Shown here: piece after piece, positions 43,403 through 53,245 of the stretch
How the letters are laid out: every line of letters starts with the position of its first letter
How positions within the stretch are numbered: the first letter of the stretch is position 1
DNA from: Piezodorus guildinii
Taxonomy: Eukaryota; Arthropoda; Insecta; Hemiptera; Pentatomidae
Length of the DNA: 64,000 nucleotides
Direction: 5' to 3'
Assembly (NCBI GenBank): GCA_023052935.1
Contig: CM041292.1
Span: 27,114,954-27,178,953 of the forward strand
Translations under genes and position numbers: made by a program
Notes under the pieces: generated by a model
What the model saw: only the letters and a program-made list of their open reading frames with translations
The model's database searches: none
What the model was told of the DNA's origin: nothing

Positions 43403-44782
43403 TCAGTTTTTACCTAAATTCTTTTTCTTTTGCCTTCCTTTTTTTATTTGTTGCTGATAACCATCAGTATCCGTTTGTCCGGCGTCTTCGTCGATCAACA
43501 TAGAGCAGTCCGGAACTGATGACTCGCCTGCCTCCACAGCCCGATCAGGTGGCTGTTCAGGTGGAGTAGGGAGAGGTGTAGGGGTGGTGGGCCGCGCGGT
43601 CCTGAAAGGTGGAGGAGAGGTGGTGTTGGAGAGGAGAGAGGGATCAGAAGCGGGTGGGAGAGAAGACGTGGAAGGAAGGGAGGAGGTAGAAAGGATTGAA
43701 GGGGTGGAAGAAGGAGGAGAGGAGGTGGGTGGGGATAAAGGAGGAAGAAGGGTGGGTTGGGAGGTTGTTGGAGGCATCGGCTCCGTTCCGATCGAAGTTG
43801 AGCGAGTCTTGACGATCGGAATTGGCGCTTTGGGTGAGGGTGTTGTAGTAGAGGGAGGAGTAGCAAAAGTGAAATTAACCTGTATTCCTATATCTCTTTT
43901 TTCAGTGCATTTTGTTGCTTGTGCATAAGATTTTATGAAAATATTTGGGTTTCTTTCCCTCAATATATTTTTAGCTTCCATAAATGAGATTTTGTTCTCA
44001 GTTTGTATCTTTTTTATTTCTTTTTGTAATATAAAAACAGGACAGCTTTTGTCAAGAGCGTTATGGTTACCTTGGCAATTGATGCATTTAGGTGGTTTTC
44101 CACAGCTTGTGTTATCGGTATGACGCTCTTCACCGCAGTTAGCACACCGTGCGACTTTTTTACAATGTTTTGTTGGATGTGAGAAACCCAAACACTTAAA
44201 ACAACGATATGGATTGGGTGTGAACGGCTCTATTTTAACAGTTAAAAAACCGATTTTAATTGTTGTGGGGGGATGAGGGGTTTTAAACGATAAAATATAG
44301 GTGTGGGTAAATTTTTCAACGCCATTTTTCTTTATTTTTATTCTTTGTACATCAGTAACGATGTCATTTAATTCATCTTTGATTTCATCTATCGTGGCGT
44401 ATTGTAGGTCAAAACACCTGATCACGCCTTTTGAATAATTGAGTGAGCGATGAGGACTAACCTCTACCTCGAATTGGCCTCCAAAATTCTGTATTGCTAG
44501 TAATTTTTCAGATTGTTTAGCGTCACTTGTTTCCACTAACAAGTTCCCATCCCTTAATTTTCTAATATTTTTAACATTACCTACGCTATTGGTAATAAAT
44601 TTATTAATAAAAAATGGAGATATATTTTTAAAATCATTATCATCCTTTCTACTCAAAACAATATAACTAGGGATTATCTCACTAGTTGTAACATGAGAGG
44701 CGTTAATAGTGTCAAAAAACGACTTCATTCTGCCTCTTTTCCTACGTTTTGAATGTGGACTGGGTGGATCAGTTCCATTCAT
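43403..44782 (-). CDS. I-type LINE ORF1, gag-like RNA-binding protein
   Basis: 459 residues. The N terminus is basic (SKRRKRGRMK). An RRM/PRE_C2HC-like region spans about 50-190. Three zinc knuckles follow: CX2CX4HX4C (C194-C207), CX2CX4HX5C (C213-C227) and CX2CX3HX6C (C233-C247). After them comes a Pro/Ser/Thr-rich low-complexity tail (about 310-430), and a basic end. It would coat LINE RNA in a ribonucleoprotein. The frame is open throughout. The opposite-strand frame (43584-43928) is a shadow of the low-complexity tail. Confidence 0.92.
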   Translation of the reverse strand: MNGTDPPSPHSKRRKRGRMKSFFDTINASHVTTSEIIPSYIVLSRKDDNDFKNISPFFINKFITNSVGNVKNIRKLRDGNLLVETSDAKQSEKLLAIQNFGGQFEVEVSPHRSLNYSKGVIRCFDLQYATIDEIKDELNDIVTDVQRIKIKKNGVEKFTHTYILSFKTPHPPTTIKIGFLTVKIEPFTPNPYRCFKCLGFSHPTKHCKKVARCANCGEERHTDNTSCGKPPKCINCQGNHNALDKSCPVFILQKEIKKIQTENKISFMEAKNILRERNPNIFIKSYAQATKCTEKRDIGIQVNFTFATPPSTTTPSPKAPIPIVKTRSTSIGTEPMPPTTSQPTLLPPLSPPTSSPPSSTPSILSTSSLPSTSSLPPASDPSLLSNTTSPPPFRTARPTTPTPLPTPPEQPPDRAVEAGESSVPDCSMLIDEDAGQTDTDGYQQQIKKGRQKKKNLGKN

Positions 44783-45148
44783 GTTCAGGTTAGGCAGTCA
44801 ACGTGGTCGTTATATATATGATATTAAGCTATAAAATAGTAAGAAAACAAAAAAAAAAACAATAAAACAAAGGAAGGATTGGAAATATACACAAATAATA
44901 TGTTTAATAAATTAGTTTGTTAAACCTATTGAACTTAAAAAAATTAATCAAAAACATCAAAACATTTTTTTGGCTTATCTGCTCGATGACTGGTCAGCAG
45001 CGGTTCCTCAATCTTCTGAGAGACTTCAGGCACTATATTGACCGAATTTTTAATTAATTTAAGTCTTATTTCCTTAATAAAATCACAGAAAACTGGAGAG
45101 CAAAATTTAGCTTGCACGCACTCTTAGTCACCATGGAAACGTATGACG
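44783..45148 (-). promoter_or_regulatory. 5' untranslated region of the I-type LINE
   Basis: 366 nt between the 5' end (CGTCATACGTTTCCATGG on the minus strand) and the ORF1 start. I-type LINEs carry an internal promoter here. No element beyond the position supports a precise promoter call. Confidence 0.55.
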
Positions 45149-45470
45149 AGAATATTCTGTTCTGAAGGTTTATAAGTAGTAAGCATTGCAATTAAGTTTT
45201 TCCTTTAGAAGGGAAAATGAAATTTTCGGTTAATAACTCATAAACAAATTATATCTGAATTATGATTTGTTTATTTATTCATCAGGAAGTGCAAGATTTT
45301 AGAAAAATTAATATGCAATAAAAAAAGTTGTACAAGTCGATAGAAAGTTGTCATTAGCCTATAAACTCATGAACATGTGTTATTTTTAATGTTATGATGA
45401 GCGAGGGAAGATAACCTATAATGATAAAAAATAAATATGTTAAACAGCAGGAACCACTTAGTAATATATA

Positions 45471-45476
<6 letters not shown>
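45149..45476 (-). repeat. U-repeat, upstream part, with TSD of the I-type LINE
   Basis: It opens with the second copy of AGAATATTCTGTT (45149-45161). On the minus strand 45162-45260 matches plus-strand 50700-50775 (TTTTCCCTTCTAAAGG, AACTTAATTGCAATGC, ACTTATAAACCTTC). This is the other half of the U-repeat that the LINE entered. Confidence 0.8.
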
Positions 45477-45526
<50 letters not shown>

Positions 45527-45540
45527 TATATGTATGTATA
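45477..45540. repeat. (TA)n microsatellite
   Basis: About 60 bp of TA repeats with a CATA/TGTA variant at the right end. Frames on both strands across it (ISO-TYR-rich) are artefacts. Confidence 0.9.
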
Positions 45541-45829
45541 AAAGCCAAAACGATGTTTCTTTTTTTTTTTTTTTTTAGAAACAATTCTTTATTGAACAAT
45601 ATTACAATCTGTCCAATTTAGGACATTTTTAATAGGGATAAAGTACAACATTCATACTGCATTCACACGATATATAAAAAACAATAAATTTATATAATAA
45701 TAATACAATATAAATAAATACAAAACAAAATCAATAAAAATATATACAAAAGTCACTCATACCTATATACAATTCACAAGCATACAGCACGTGGAGAATC
45801 TAGCCAATGCTAGAACTCCAATATACATT

Positions 45830-48514
45830 TTACAAGAGGTCTCGAGGCCACTGCCGTTTCAACCTTCTAGGAGGATGGTAAGGATGTGTGGAGCTGGATA
45901 AGGATTGAGCTAGGGGATTAGGGTGATGGATAAGGTTCTGATGGAATTTAGAGAATTTTAATGGTATAAGGTCTAAAATAAATGGAATATTTAGGTCGCG
46001 GTGTAAGGTATGGTTGGATACATAATAAGGAGCAATAACCATAGTTCGGAGGACTTTTGATTGGAAGGATTGAATGCGTTTGATGTTAGAAAATTTAGCT
46101 GTCCCCCACAGTTCAAGTCCGTAGGTCCAGATAGGTTTCAGTACTGTCTTGTATATTAGCAGTTTGTTCTCGATAGATAATTTAGAATTTCTGTTCAGTA
46201 GTCTGTATAATTGTCCAAATCGTCGATTAAGTTCTTGTCGTTTAAGTCTAGTATGCGGGTTCCAAGTTAGTCTTTTGTCCAGAAGGAAGCCAAGATACCG
46301 GACTGTGTCGGAGAAAGGAAGCGGAACGGAGTTAAAGAGAACTGGAGGGCAGGATTGTCTTCGAAGGGTAAAGGTGACATGTCTGCATTTGGATTGATTT
46401 ACTTCGATTCTCCAGTTGTTACACCAGTCTTCAATTTGAGAAAGGTGTGTTTGGAGGCCTGTAGATGCAATTTCGGGATCTAAGTGAGAGGATAGGATAG
46501 CTGTGTCATCAGCGTACCTTGCTAGGAAGGTATTAGGGCAAAGAGGAATATCAGCCGTGTATATATTGTAGAGGATAGGACCAAGGACACTACCCTGAGG
46601 AACACCGGATTCGACTGGATAATAATTGGAATATTCTGCACCACAACGAACTCGGAAGGAGCGGTTTGATAGATAGGATCGGAGGACTAGGTATAAGGAT
46701 AGGGGTAAATGGTTTTTGAGCTTAAAGAGCAATCCCGGGTGCCACACCCGGTCAAATGCTTGCGTTATGTCCAGAAATGCACCCGAGCAGTACTCCTTGT
46801 TCTCAAGGGCAGAGGAAATATGGTCAACGACTCGGAGCCCTTGCTGAACGGTTGAATGTTGGGAACGGAATCCAAACTGATGGGAAGGAATAGTGTGGGA
46901 TTCTAATAACGGTAATATTCGTTTGAGAAGGATTTTTTCAAAGATTTTTGAAAGGATTGGGAGTAGGCTGATAGGTCTATATGATGTCGTAGTGTTAGGA
47001 GGTTTACCGGGTTTTAGGAAGAGAATTATTCTGGAATGTTTCCATAAGAGAGGAAAATGAGTAGTGCGTAGAATGGAGTTGTAAATATATGTAAGAAATA
47101 TAACGGCTTTAGATGGAAGCTGTCTGAGAATCTGAGGAGTGAGGAGATCGTACCCAGGAGATTTACGGAGTGCAAGTTTTCGGAGAAGATATTTGACCTC
47201 AGAGGGATTAACTGCTTTAGGAGGTAATGAAAGCGGGATTGGAGACTGAAGGAACTGTTCCACTACTGAAGTGTGGTTTGGATTGGATTCTGGATGAGGT
47301 GTGAAGACTTGGGAAACGTATTTGGCAAGTTCCTCGGCTTTGTCTTCATCAGACGCAGCCCAGGAACCATTACTACGACGGAGGGGATGGGAAATATGGT
47401 GGGATTTTAGAATTTTCTTGGTGACATTCCACAGGGAATTGTCACAAGCCGAAAGAGAAGAAAGGAAGGAACTAAAGGATTGGGAACGGAAGGTCGCCAA
47501 CTCCCACTTTAATTGTCTACAATAAAAGTTATAGGAGCGGCGATCTGTGGGGTGACGGGTGCGTTGCCATAAGGATCTGGATCGGCGTTTGGTGCGGATG
47601 AGGTCTATGAGGTGTTGTGGTAAATGATTTTGGTTATGACTTATCTGGGAGTGCTTGGGAGAGGAGGCAGTCCAAACAGCTTGTTGAATAGCGATGGTGA
47701 AGGAGTTTACGGCATCGTCAAGGTCATCTGGAGTTTTGAGTTTCACTCTGAGGTCAATATCACTGGTCAGGATTTGGCGAAAAAGGTCCCAGTTTACTGG
47801 TCCTCTGATAAATGACGGTGGGGTGGGTTTAGGAATAGGAATTAGGGATACTTTAAGGAGTAATGGACTATGGTCAGAGGACAGTTCATCAAGGCGAGTC
47901 ACCGACATGTTTAGGGAGCCTAATCCGCTGTGAATGAAGAAGTCAAGGATGTCAGGATTACGGTTAGGATCAGTTGGCCAGTAGGTAGGGGAGTCAGGAG
48001 GCAGGAGGTTGAAACGTCTAGAGCTGAGTGCAGACTGTAAATTCCGCCCACGACAATTCGTGGATCTGCAACCCCATTGTTGGTTCTTAGCATTCATGTC
48101 TGCACCCAGAATGAAGTGGTTTCCTAAGGCATTGAGGAAGGATTCGAATAGAATGTTGGAGATGGAATGTTTAGGAGGGCAGTACGCTGATGCGAGGGTG
48201 ATCGGAAAATAAAAAGTCTTGATTACTATGGCGGTGCATTGTAGGAAATCATAGGAGGGAACTGGGAGTATATGGTGGGAGAGTGACTGGTGCACAATGA
48301 CAGCAGTACCGGCATGGGCTTTTCCGTCTGGGTGGTCTGTACGGTATGTTACGTATTGCGGTATTTTAAAGAACTGTTTAGTGGTTAGTCTAGTTTCAGT
48401 AATAAGTGCTACATCAACGTTTTTGTCTTGCAATAAAGCTGTAAGTTCGTCAGTGTGATTTCTAACACCATTCGCATTCCAAAGGAGAATGGACAAGGAG
48501 TTAGGTGTAGTCAT
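45830..48514 (-). CDS. Jockey-type LINE ORF2, endonuclease and reverse transcriptase
   Basis: 894 residues, close to the usual Jockey ORF2 length of about 900. The endonuclease domain has LLWNANGVRNH (N13), ITETRL (E40), LGADMNAKNQQWG (D139, N141), ILDFFI and SSDHSP (D214, H215). The RT domain has SYRPISLLPILSKIFEKIL (511-529), GAFLDITQAFDRVWH (D582), SGVPQGSVLGPILYN and ARYADDTAIL (catalytic DD at 669-670). The C terminus carries the W-containing TYGLELWGTAK block and a basic end, with no RNase H. The start MTTPNSLSILLW is 65 nt after ORF1 stops. Nothing in the frame is broken. Confidence 0.95.
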   Translation of the reverse strand: MTTPNSLSILLWNANGVRNHTDELTALLQDKNVDVALITETRLTTKQFFKIPQYVTYRTDHPDGKAHAGTAVIVHQSLSHHILPVPSYDFLQCTAIVIKTFYFPITLASAYCPPKHSISNILFESFLNALGNHFILGADMNAKNQQWGCRSTNCRGRNLQSALSSRRFNLLPPDSPTYWPTDPNRNPDILDFFIHSGLGSLNMSVTRLDELSSDHSPLLLKVSLIPIPKPTPPSFIRGPVNWDLFRQILTSDIDLRVKLKTPDDLDDAVNSFTIAIQQAVWTASSPKHSQISHNQNHLPQHLIDLIRTKRRSRSLWQRTRHPTDRRSYNFYCRQLKWELATFRSQSFSSFLSSLSACDNSLWNVTKKILKSHHISHPLRRSNGSWAASDEDKAEELAKYVSQVFTPHPESNPNHTSVVEQFLQSPIPLSLPPKAVNPSEVKYLLRKLALRKSPGYDLLTPQILRQLPSKAVIFLTYIYNSILRTTHFPLLWKHSRIILFLKPGKPPNTTTSYRPISLLPILSKIFEKILLKRILPLLESHTIPSHQFGFRSQHSTVQQGLRVVDHISSALENKEYCSGAFLDITQAFDRVWHPGLLFKLKNHLPLSLYLVLRSYLSNRSFRVRCGAEYSNYYPVESGVPQGSVLGPILYNIYTADIPLCPNTFLARYADDTAILSSHLDPEIASTGLQTHLSQIEDWCNNWRIEVNQSKCRHVTFTLRRQSCPPVLFNSVPLPFSDTVRYLGFLLDKRLTWNPHTRLKRQELNRRFGQLYRLLNRNSKLSIENKLLIYKTVLKPIWTYGLELWGTAKFSNIKRIQSFQSKVLRTMVIAPYYVSNHTLHRDLNIPFILDLIPLKFSKFHQNLIHHPNPLAQSLSSSTHPYHPPRRLKRQWPRDLL

Positions 48515-48579
48515 TTAAGGATTTTTTAAGGAAGGGATTAAATTTGATACGAGATTAGTAAGTAGTGATATTAGCGGCA

Positions 48580-49827
48580 TTAAACAAGAGATTTGATTTC
48601 AGTGATGAAGGATGTCATCAAACTTGTAAGGTCTGTGACATTTGATGGAGGAGGAATATGAGAAATTTGATGCGGATGAGGTTTTTGAGGGTTGGGTAAA
48701 TTTTGAGGAATATGTGGTTGTGGAAGGGGTTCAGGATTTTGAGGTATGCGTTGTTCCGGCAGGGCCTCTTTGTTCTGGTTCCCACCTCCAAGTAGATGGG
48801 CAAATGTTACATTGGAATCAATTGTTTTTGAAGGTTGTCTTCTGCTTCTGATCGGTTCAGCTGTTTCATCCAGATTCTGAGGTTTTTGGTATCTGCTTTT
48901 GAGGTTCTTGTAGATTTGACATCCCTTGTAGTTAGCCGGGTGGTCCTTGAGGCACAGAGCACATACAGCGGGTGTTGATCTTAATCGTGTACATTCTTCT
49001 GATTTATGTTGCTCACCGCATTTCACACAGCGTGGTGTGTGGTGACAGTAAGTTCTCGTATGACCATATGCCTGACAATAATGGCACTGAACTATTTCTT
49101 TCTTAGTGTAAGGTTTCTCAACTCTTACACTAGTATAGTACAACCTATTGAGGTCGTAAATTTTTTCAACTCCTGCTGATGGTTCCAAGTCCACGAAGAA
49201 TAGAGGCAGTGGAATTTTCTCTTTTAGGACATTGGTCACTTGCCGCACTTTATAGCCTATCTCCGTCAGTTCTTCTTTGATAGCTGTAACTGGTGTCGAA
49301 GGGTGTAGGTTTCTAATTACAACCCTTAAAGCTCTCTCCTGGCGCAACTGATAGGTATGAAAATCAGCTTTGGTCTCAGTCAGATATTTCACTATTTTTC
49401 TGTAGCTTTCGGCGGTAGTCGGGGATATTTTAGTATCACTGGTTCTACTTATACAAGAATAACTGTTAGGATCAGTTACTTTGTTTAAATGCGCACACAT
49501 CAGTTGAAAATTTTTAATATTTTTAACAAATATTGGTGGAGGTAGTGGTTCCCTGGGTATAGGAGAAGATTCCATGGTTTCTTTTTCATTTTGGAGGATC
49601 TGAAATGGATTCGGTGTAAAAAACGGCGATTCATCAGTTAATCCTTGTGATGATGTGCTAGGCTGTGGTTCAGATCCTAATGAGGTAGCTGAAGCGGTCG
49701 CTGGTGGAATCATTTTTTTATTATTTTCACGGCGAGGTCTCTGTTTTGTAGGAGACGAGTTTGAACCTGCAGATCTAGATCTTTTACTTGTAGCTTTTGA
49801 GGACATAACTTGATGGAAATATCTCAT
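48580..49827 (-). CDS. Jockey-type LINE ORF1, gag-like protein
   Basis: Open frame of 415 residues. The more likely start is the internal Met at 49806 (MSSKATSKRSRSAG), because the upstream seven residues come from sequence just below a long T-run. A Ser/Pro-rich N terminus is followed by a PRE_C2HC-like region (about 165-245, LRVVIRNLHPSTP) and three zinc knuckles: CX2CX4HX4C (C248-C261), CX2CX3HX4C (C267-C279) and CX2CX3HX6C (C289-C303). The C terminus is Pro/Gln/Asn-rich. Known Jockey Gag proteins bind RNA and enter the nucleus. Confidence 0.93.
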   Translation of the reverse strand: MRYFHQVMSSKATSKRSRSAGSNSSPTKQRPRRENNKKMIPPATASATSLGSEPQPSTSSQGLTDESPFFTPNPFQILQNEKETMESSPIPREPLPPPIFVKNIKNFQLMCAHLNKVTDPNSYSCISRTSDTKISPTTAESYRKIVKYLTETKADFHTYQLRQERALRVVIRNLHPSTPVTAIKEELTEIGYKVRQVTNVLKEKIPLPLFFVDLEPSAGVEKIYDLNRLYYTSVRVEKPYTKKEIVQCHYCQAYGHTRTYCHHTPRCVKCGEQHKSEECTRLRSTPAVCALCLKDHPANYKGCQIYKNLKSRYQKPQNLDETAEPIRSRRQPSKTIDSNVTFAHLLGGGNQNKEALPEQRIPQNPEPLPQPHIPQNLPNPQKPHPHQISHIPPPSNVTDLTSLMTSFITEIKSLV

Positions 49828-49829
49828 TG

Positions 49830-49832
<3 letters not shown>

Positions 49833-49880
<48 letters not shown>
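49833..49880 (-). repeat. 48-nt T homopolymer upstream of Jockey ORF1
   Basis: The plus strand has 48 consecutive A. On the coding strand it is poly-T starting just 27 nt before the ORF1 start at 49806. It is not a retroposon tail, since the Jockey sequence continues on both sides. Length may vary between copies or be misassembled. Confidence 0.9.
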
Positions 49881-49882
<2 letters not shown>

Positions 49883-50339
49883 AAAAATAATAAATAAATA
49901 ATGAGATGAGAATGAGAAGGAAAGATAATAAAAGAAAGATAAGCTAAAGAAAAGCAAGCCCGAGCTAGCGGCAATCAGCTGATCAGTGACCCTCCTTTCA
50001 CTTTTCGCGATTCTACAAAGTAAATTATAACTTTGCTTACCGATATTTCTCCAATATTCACTGCTGTGGTTTTCTTGAAGTCTAGTGATGTTTTCCAGAC
50101 TGAACTCAAGCGAATTCCTACTGAAAAGAGCAAAAATCTGAGAGACGAAGTAACGTATGACTGTTATCATCGAGCGCATCAGCTGTTTCAAAACTTTTGA
50201 AACAGCTGATATGTTTCTATGAACCAATATCATTTAGTTGGATCTGCGGAAAACTGAAAATGGTAAGGGGATTGTTAAACATTTGTTCGAGATGGCAACT
50301 ATCGGATATCGGATTGTGTATAACTGTATACAGACGCCA

Positions 50340-50480
50340 TGCATATATTATTTTTTTTTTTTTTAAATTAATTTATTGAAATTTACAACTGTATGTTCAT
50401 ACATCAAGTAAATAGGCTACAATGATAATACACATGAAAAAAACATGAAGAGAAACTGCCCATTGGCAGCACTCTAGTAA
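50340..50480 (-). mobile_element. 5'-truncated LINE 3' end
   Basis: A T-run at 50351-50364 then TTAATTTATTGAAATTTAC, a poly(A) tail with an AATAAAT-type signal on the minus strand. The next 100 bp (CTGCCCATTGGCAG) has a short hairpin and no coding. The family is not identified. Confidence 0.5.
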
Positions 50481-50654
50481 CATATATTATTTAAATTTTA
50501 CAATGATGGAGTTTAGTTGACCGTTGTGAATATTTGAAAAATATTTTCGCCGGCTCTGACCAGTGACGCGGCTGAGAGAGAGGCGCTGGGATCCCTCGGA
50601 TTCTGCTTTTTCCTCCACAAGTGGGCGGTTAAACTCACTCCAGGGTTCCTTTTA

Positions 50655-51265
50655 CGTCTATATTACAACTCATATTTCAGGAATAATGTTTTGATGAGTT
50701 TTTTTACAGAAAATTTAATTTTCCCTTCTAAAGAAAAACTTAATTGCAATGCTTTTTACTTATAAACCTTCAAGACAGAATGTTCTAAATGATAGTGAAA
50801 AGCCTATCAAAAACCGTTGCGTGGTTAGAAGTAGTTAAAGGAAACCAAAATCGCGTTATTATATATATATATATGGAGAGAGAGAAGGGGAGGGAGAAGA
50901 AGAAAATAAAGGGTTCCTGGCTCTCAGAACTGGCTTTCTCTTCATACTTTCGATTTAATAGGGCTACTCACTACGTTTGCTATAGCATGCTTTTTGTGCT
51001 ATTTTGCTAAACCCGTCGAGTTTCTACAGTTATTTCCTGTAGAAACTCGATGGGGTTAGCAAAATAGCACAAAAAGCATGCTATAGCAAACATAGTGAGT
51101 ACCCCTAATATAGACTTGTTTATTTAGAAGTAGTTAGCCGAAACCAAGAATCGCGACATAATTTTATGTTTATAAAGATAAAGGGTTACAAACAAGTTGT
51201 TTTTCTGGCTCTACACACTGGCTTTCTGTTCATACTTACGACATAATATCGTAGACTTGTTTTCA
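50655..51265 (+). repeat. U-repeat with two related units
   Basis: It contains the uninterrupted equivalent of the I-type LINE target (CAAGACAGAATGTTCTAAATG at about 50764). Unit 1 (50818-51125) and unit 2 (51126-51263) share GAAGTAGTTA.., GAAACCAA..ATCGCG, AAGGGTT, CTGGCTTTCT.TTCATACTT and TAGACTTGTTT. Unit 1 holds an extra hairpin at 50957-51109. A TA/GA microsatellite is at 50858-50890. Confidence 0.75.
50959..51108. mobile_element. Snap-back MITE (near-perfect 150-bp hairpin)
   Basis: Arms of about 69-72 bp (from GGGCTACTCACTACG at 50961 to CTACAG at 51029, and from CTGTAG at 51037) with loop TTATTTC match at nearly all positions. TA borders both ends. The paralogous unit at about 51238 lacks the hairpin and reads straight through, so it is an insertion and not part of the U-repeat. 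It has no coding capacity. Confidence 0.85.
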
Positions 51266-51459
51266 AGGGCGTGCGCAGGAATCTCGTTATGGAGGGAGGC
51301 TTAGTAGGCTGAATATCGTTAGTAGGAGGAAGGGCAATACAAGTGGGATCAGCGTTCCAACTTTGGAGCTGATCATAATAAACTTAATTCAGGAAGATCA
51401 TTTTCGACCCTTCAGTTTCTTTACCAGTGAGCTACCCCACTCTCCTAAAATAATATTTT

Positions 51460-52436
51460 CATTTTTACTTTCACTTACCTATATATATGAAATATATAGT
51501 AAGGGAAAGTATTGCGAACGTGAAAATTTTCGAATTCCAGTTTTCGAAGGAAATGAACGTTTTAGGGTCTCCTGAATCCAAATAACCAAGTCCCGAAAAA
51601 AGGCCAGTGTGTGTTTCGTAAGTCTAGCGCAAAAACGGAAAGTCGTACGAAACTGAAATTTCATATTTAATACATCTATACACCGGAGATCTAACAGCAA
51701 CATTTTCATCAAAATCGGCTAACCGTAAGAGCCACTTTATACCATGCATTTTGCACCTTTTTACGATTTTCTCTCTAACCATTGATTACAATTGCTATCT
51801 GGATGTAAAATTTAATGTTCTTTAATATCATGTAGGTTTATTTCTGATTGAAATAGTCTGACAGGACTTAAATGCCGATATTTCAAAATGTCTTCCTCTT
51901 AAGTACCTTTGATTATGTACATTTAAAAAAATTAGGCACATCATCTTATTAGCATTCATAAATAACAGCTAAATATGCAAGTTGAGCAAATTTGGTAAAC
52001 AACTAAAGGAGAAAAGTGCAAACATATATTTTTAATGTAATTTTTTTTTTTTTTTTTATAATAAGAACAGTAATATAGAAGTATAGTATACCGTTAGAAA
52101 GAGAAAGATTTTAGAAAAAATATTATCTAATACACAAAGTTGTAAAAGGTGATATAAAGTAACGAATGGGAAATAAACTTATTACAGATTAACATTTTAA
52201 TATAGTTATATTATTTAATCTAAATCATATGTTTCCAACGAAAATGAATACACATTTAATTCAAATCAACTTTTACTAAATTTTTTTAGAATTCAGTAAC
52301 TAGATTCTAAATATCTTTATATTATAATTATAATGTTTACATAACAAATGTTTTTTTAAATGTAATTTTACTAATTATTTTTCAAACCTTTTACTAAGAA
52401 ATAATATTTAATTATATAATGATAAAATAATCTTTT
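51460..52436 (+). mobile_element. K-repeat, diverged copy
   Basis: From TTTCACTTACCTATATATATG through AGTAAGGGAAAGTATTGCGA, AAACTGAAATTTCATATTTAA and ATATTATCTAATACACAAAG to an AT-rich end. The TG microsatellite has shrunk to GTGTGTG. Same subtype as 6829. Confidence 0.75.
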
Positions 52437-53245
52437 TTGCTTTCACTTACCTATAAATGAAGTATGTTGTATCTCTTTTATGAAAACATTTACTATCACT
52501 CCATTTAAAGATACAAATAAATTGTTAAAGAATTAATTATTTTGAATTTCAACAGAAATATGTGTTTTAATAAATAATCTATTATATTTTTATCTACAAC
52601 AATCAGTTAGTTTTGTTGTTTTTTCATCACTCTCCATTAACCTTTAAAATTTCGTGTATTAAACAATATATTTTCTAAAATCTTTAACTATCCAACGGTA
52701 TATTATACATCTATATTACTATTATTGTGTTCAAATACACAAAAATTGCATTAAAATATATGTTTGCACTTTTCTCCTTTATTTGTTTATAAAATTCGCT
52801 CAAATTTAACCGTCATTTATCAATGCTAATAAGATGATGTTCCATTTTTTTTTAAATCTACAACATTAAAGGTACTTTAGAGGAAGAAAATTTAAAATAT
52901 CGTCATTTAAGCCCTGTCAGACTATTTCAATCAGAATATAGCCTATATCATATTAAAGCCCATCAAAATTTACATCGATATATTGAGTTTAATCAAAATC
53001 GTTAGAACTGTTTTTGAGAAAATCAGAATTTTTGAGAAATGAAATTTCAGTTTCATAGGACTTTTCGTTTTAGGCCGATAGTTACCACACAGACATACAC
53101 ACAGACCTTTTTGCGGGACTTGGTTATTTAGACTCAGGGTACCCTAAAACGTATATTTCCGTTGAAAACAGGAATTCGAAATTTTTCACGATCGCAATAC
53201 TTTCTCTTACTATATACAGTAAGTGAAATTAAAAAGGGATAAAAC
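52437..53245 (-). mobile_element. K-repeat copy, head to head with the previous one
   Basis: Starts GCTTTCACTTACCTATAAATG and ends TTACTATATACAGTAAGTG. It contains CACACAGACATACACACAGACC and ACTTGGTTATTTAGACTCAGG. The two copies meet at 52437 in inverted orientation. Confidence 0.75.

Larger units (their letters stand above)
39056..45148 (-). mobile_element. Full-length I-type LINE (about 6.1 kb)
   Basis: Non-LTR retrotransposon on the minus strand. In order it has a 366-nt 5' untranslated region, ORF1 (gag-like), a 466-nt inter-ORF gap, ORF2 (endonuclease, reverse transcriptase, RNase H), and a short 3' region ending in AAAC repeats (TTTGTTTGTTTG on the plus strand). RNase H in ORF2 and a long inter-ORF spacer are features of the I superfamily (I/Nimb) and not of Jockey. 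13-bp duplications bound it. It looks recent: one frameshift is the only evident lesion. Confidence 0.92.
45561..50210 (-). mobile_element. Full-length Jockey-type LINE, apparently intact
   Basis: Minus strand, about 4.65 kb: 5' region (about 400 nt), ORF1, 65-nt gap, ORF2, 250-nt 3' region, AATAAAG signal (CTTTATT at 45589-45595 on plus) and a poly(A) tail (T-run 45560-45576). Both reading frames are open, which is rare among the elements here. A possible 8-bp duplication ATGTTTCT (45553-45560, 50211-50218) flanks it, weak because it merges into the T-run. The lack of RNase H and the ORF1/ORF2 layout fit the Jockey clade. Confidence 0.9.

Noticed and set aside
43584..43928. Plus-strand Gly/Glu-rich frame opposite ORF1 of the I-type LINE
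   Set aside because: It is the antisense of the Pro/Ser/Thr-rich tail of ORF1.
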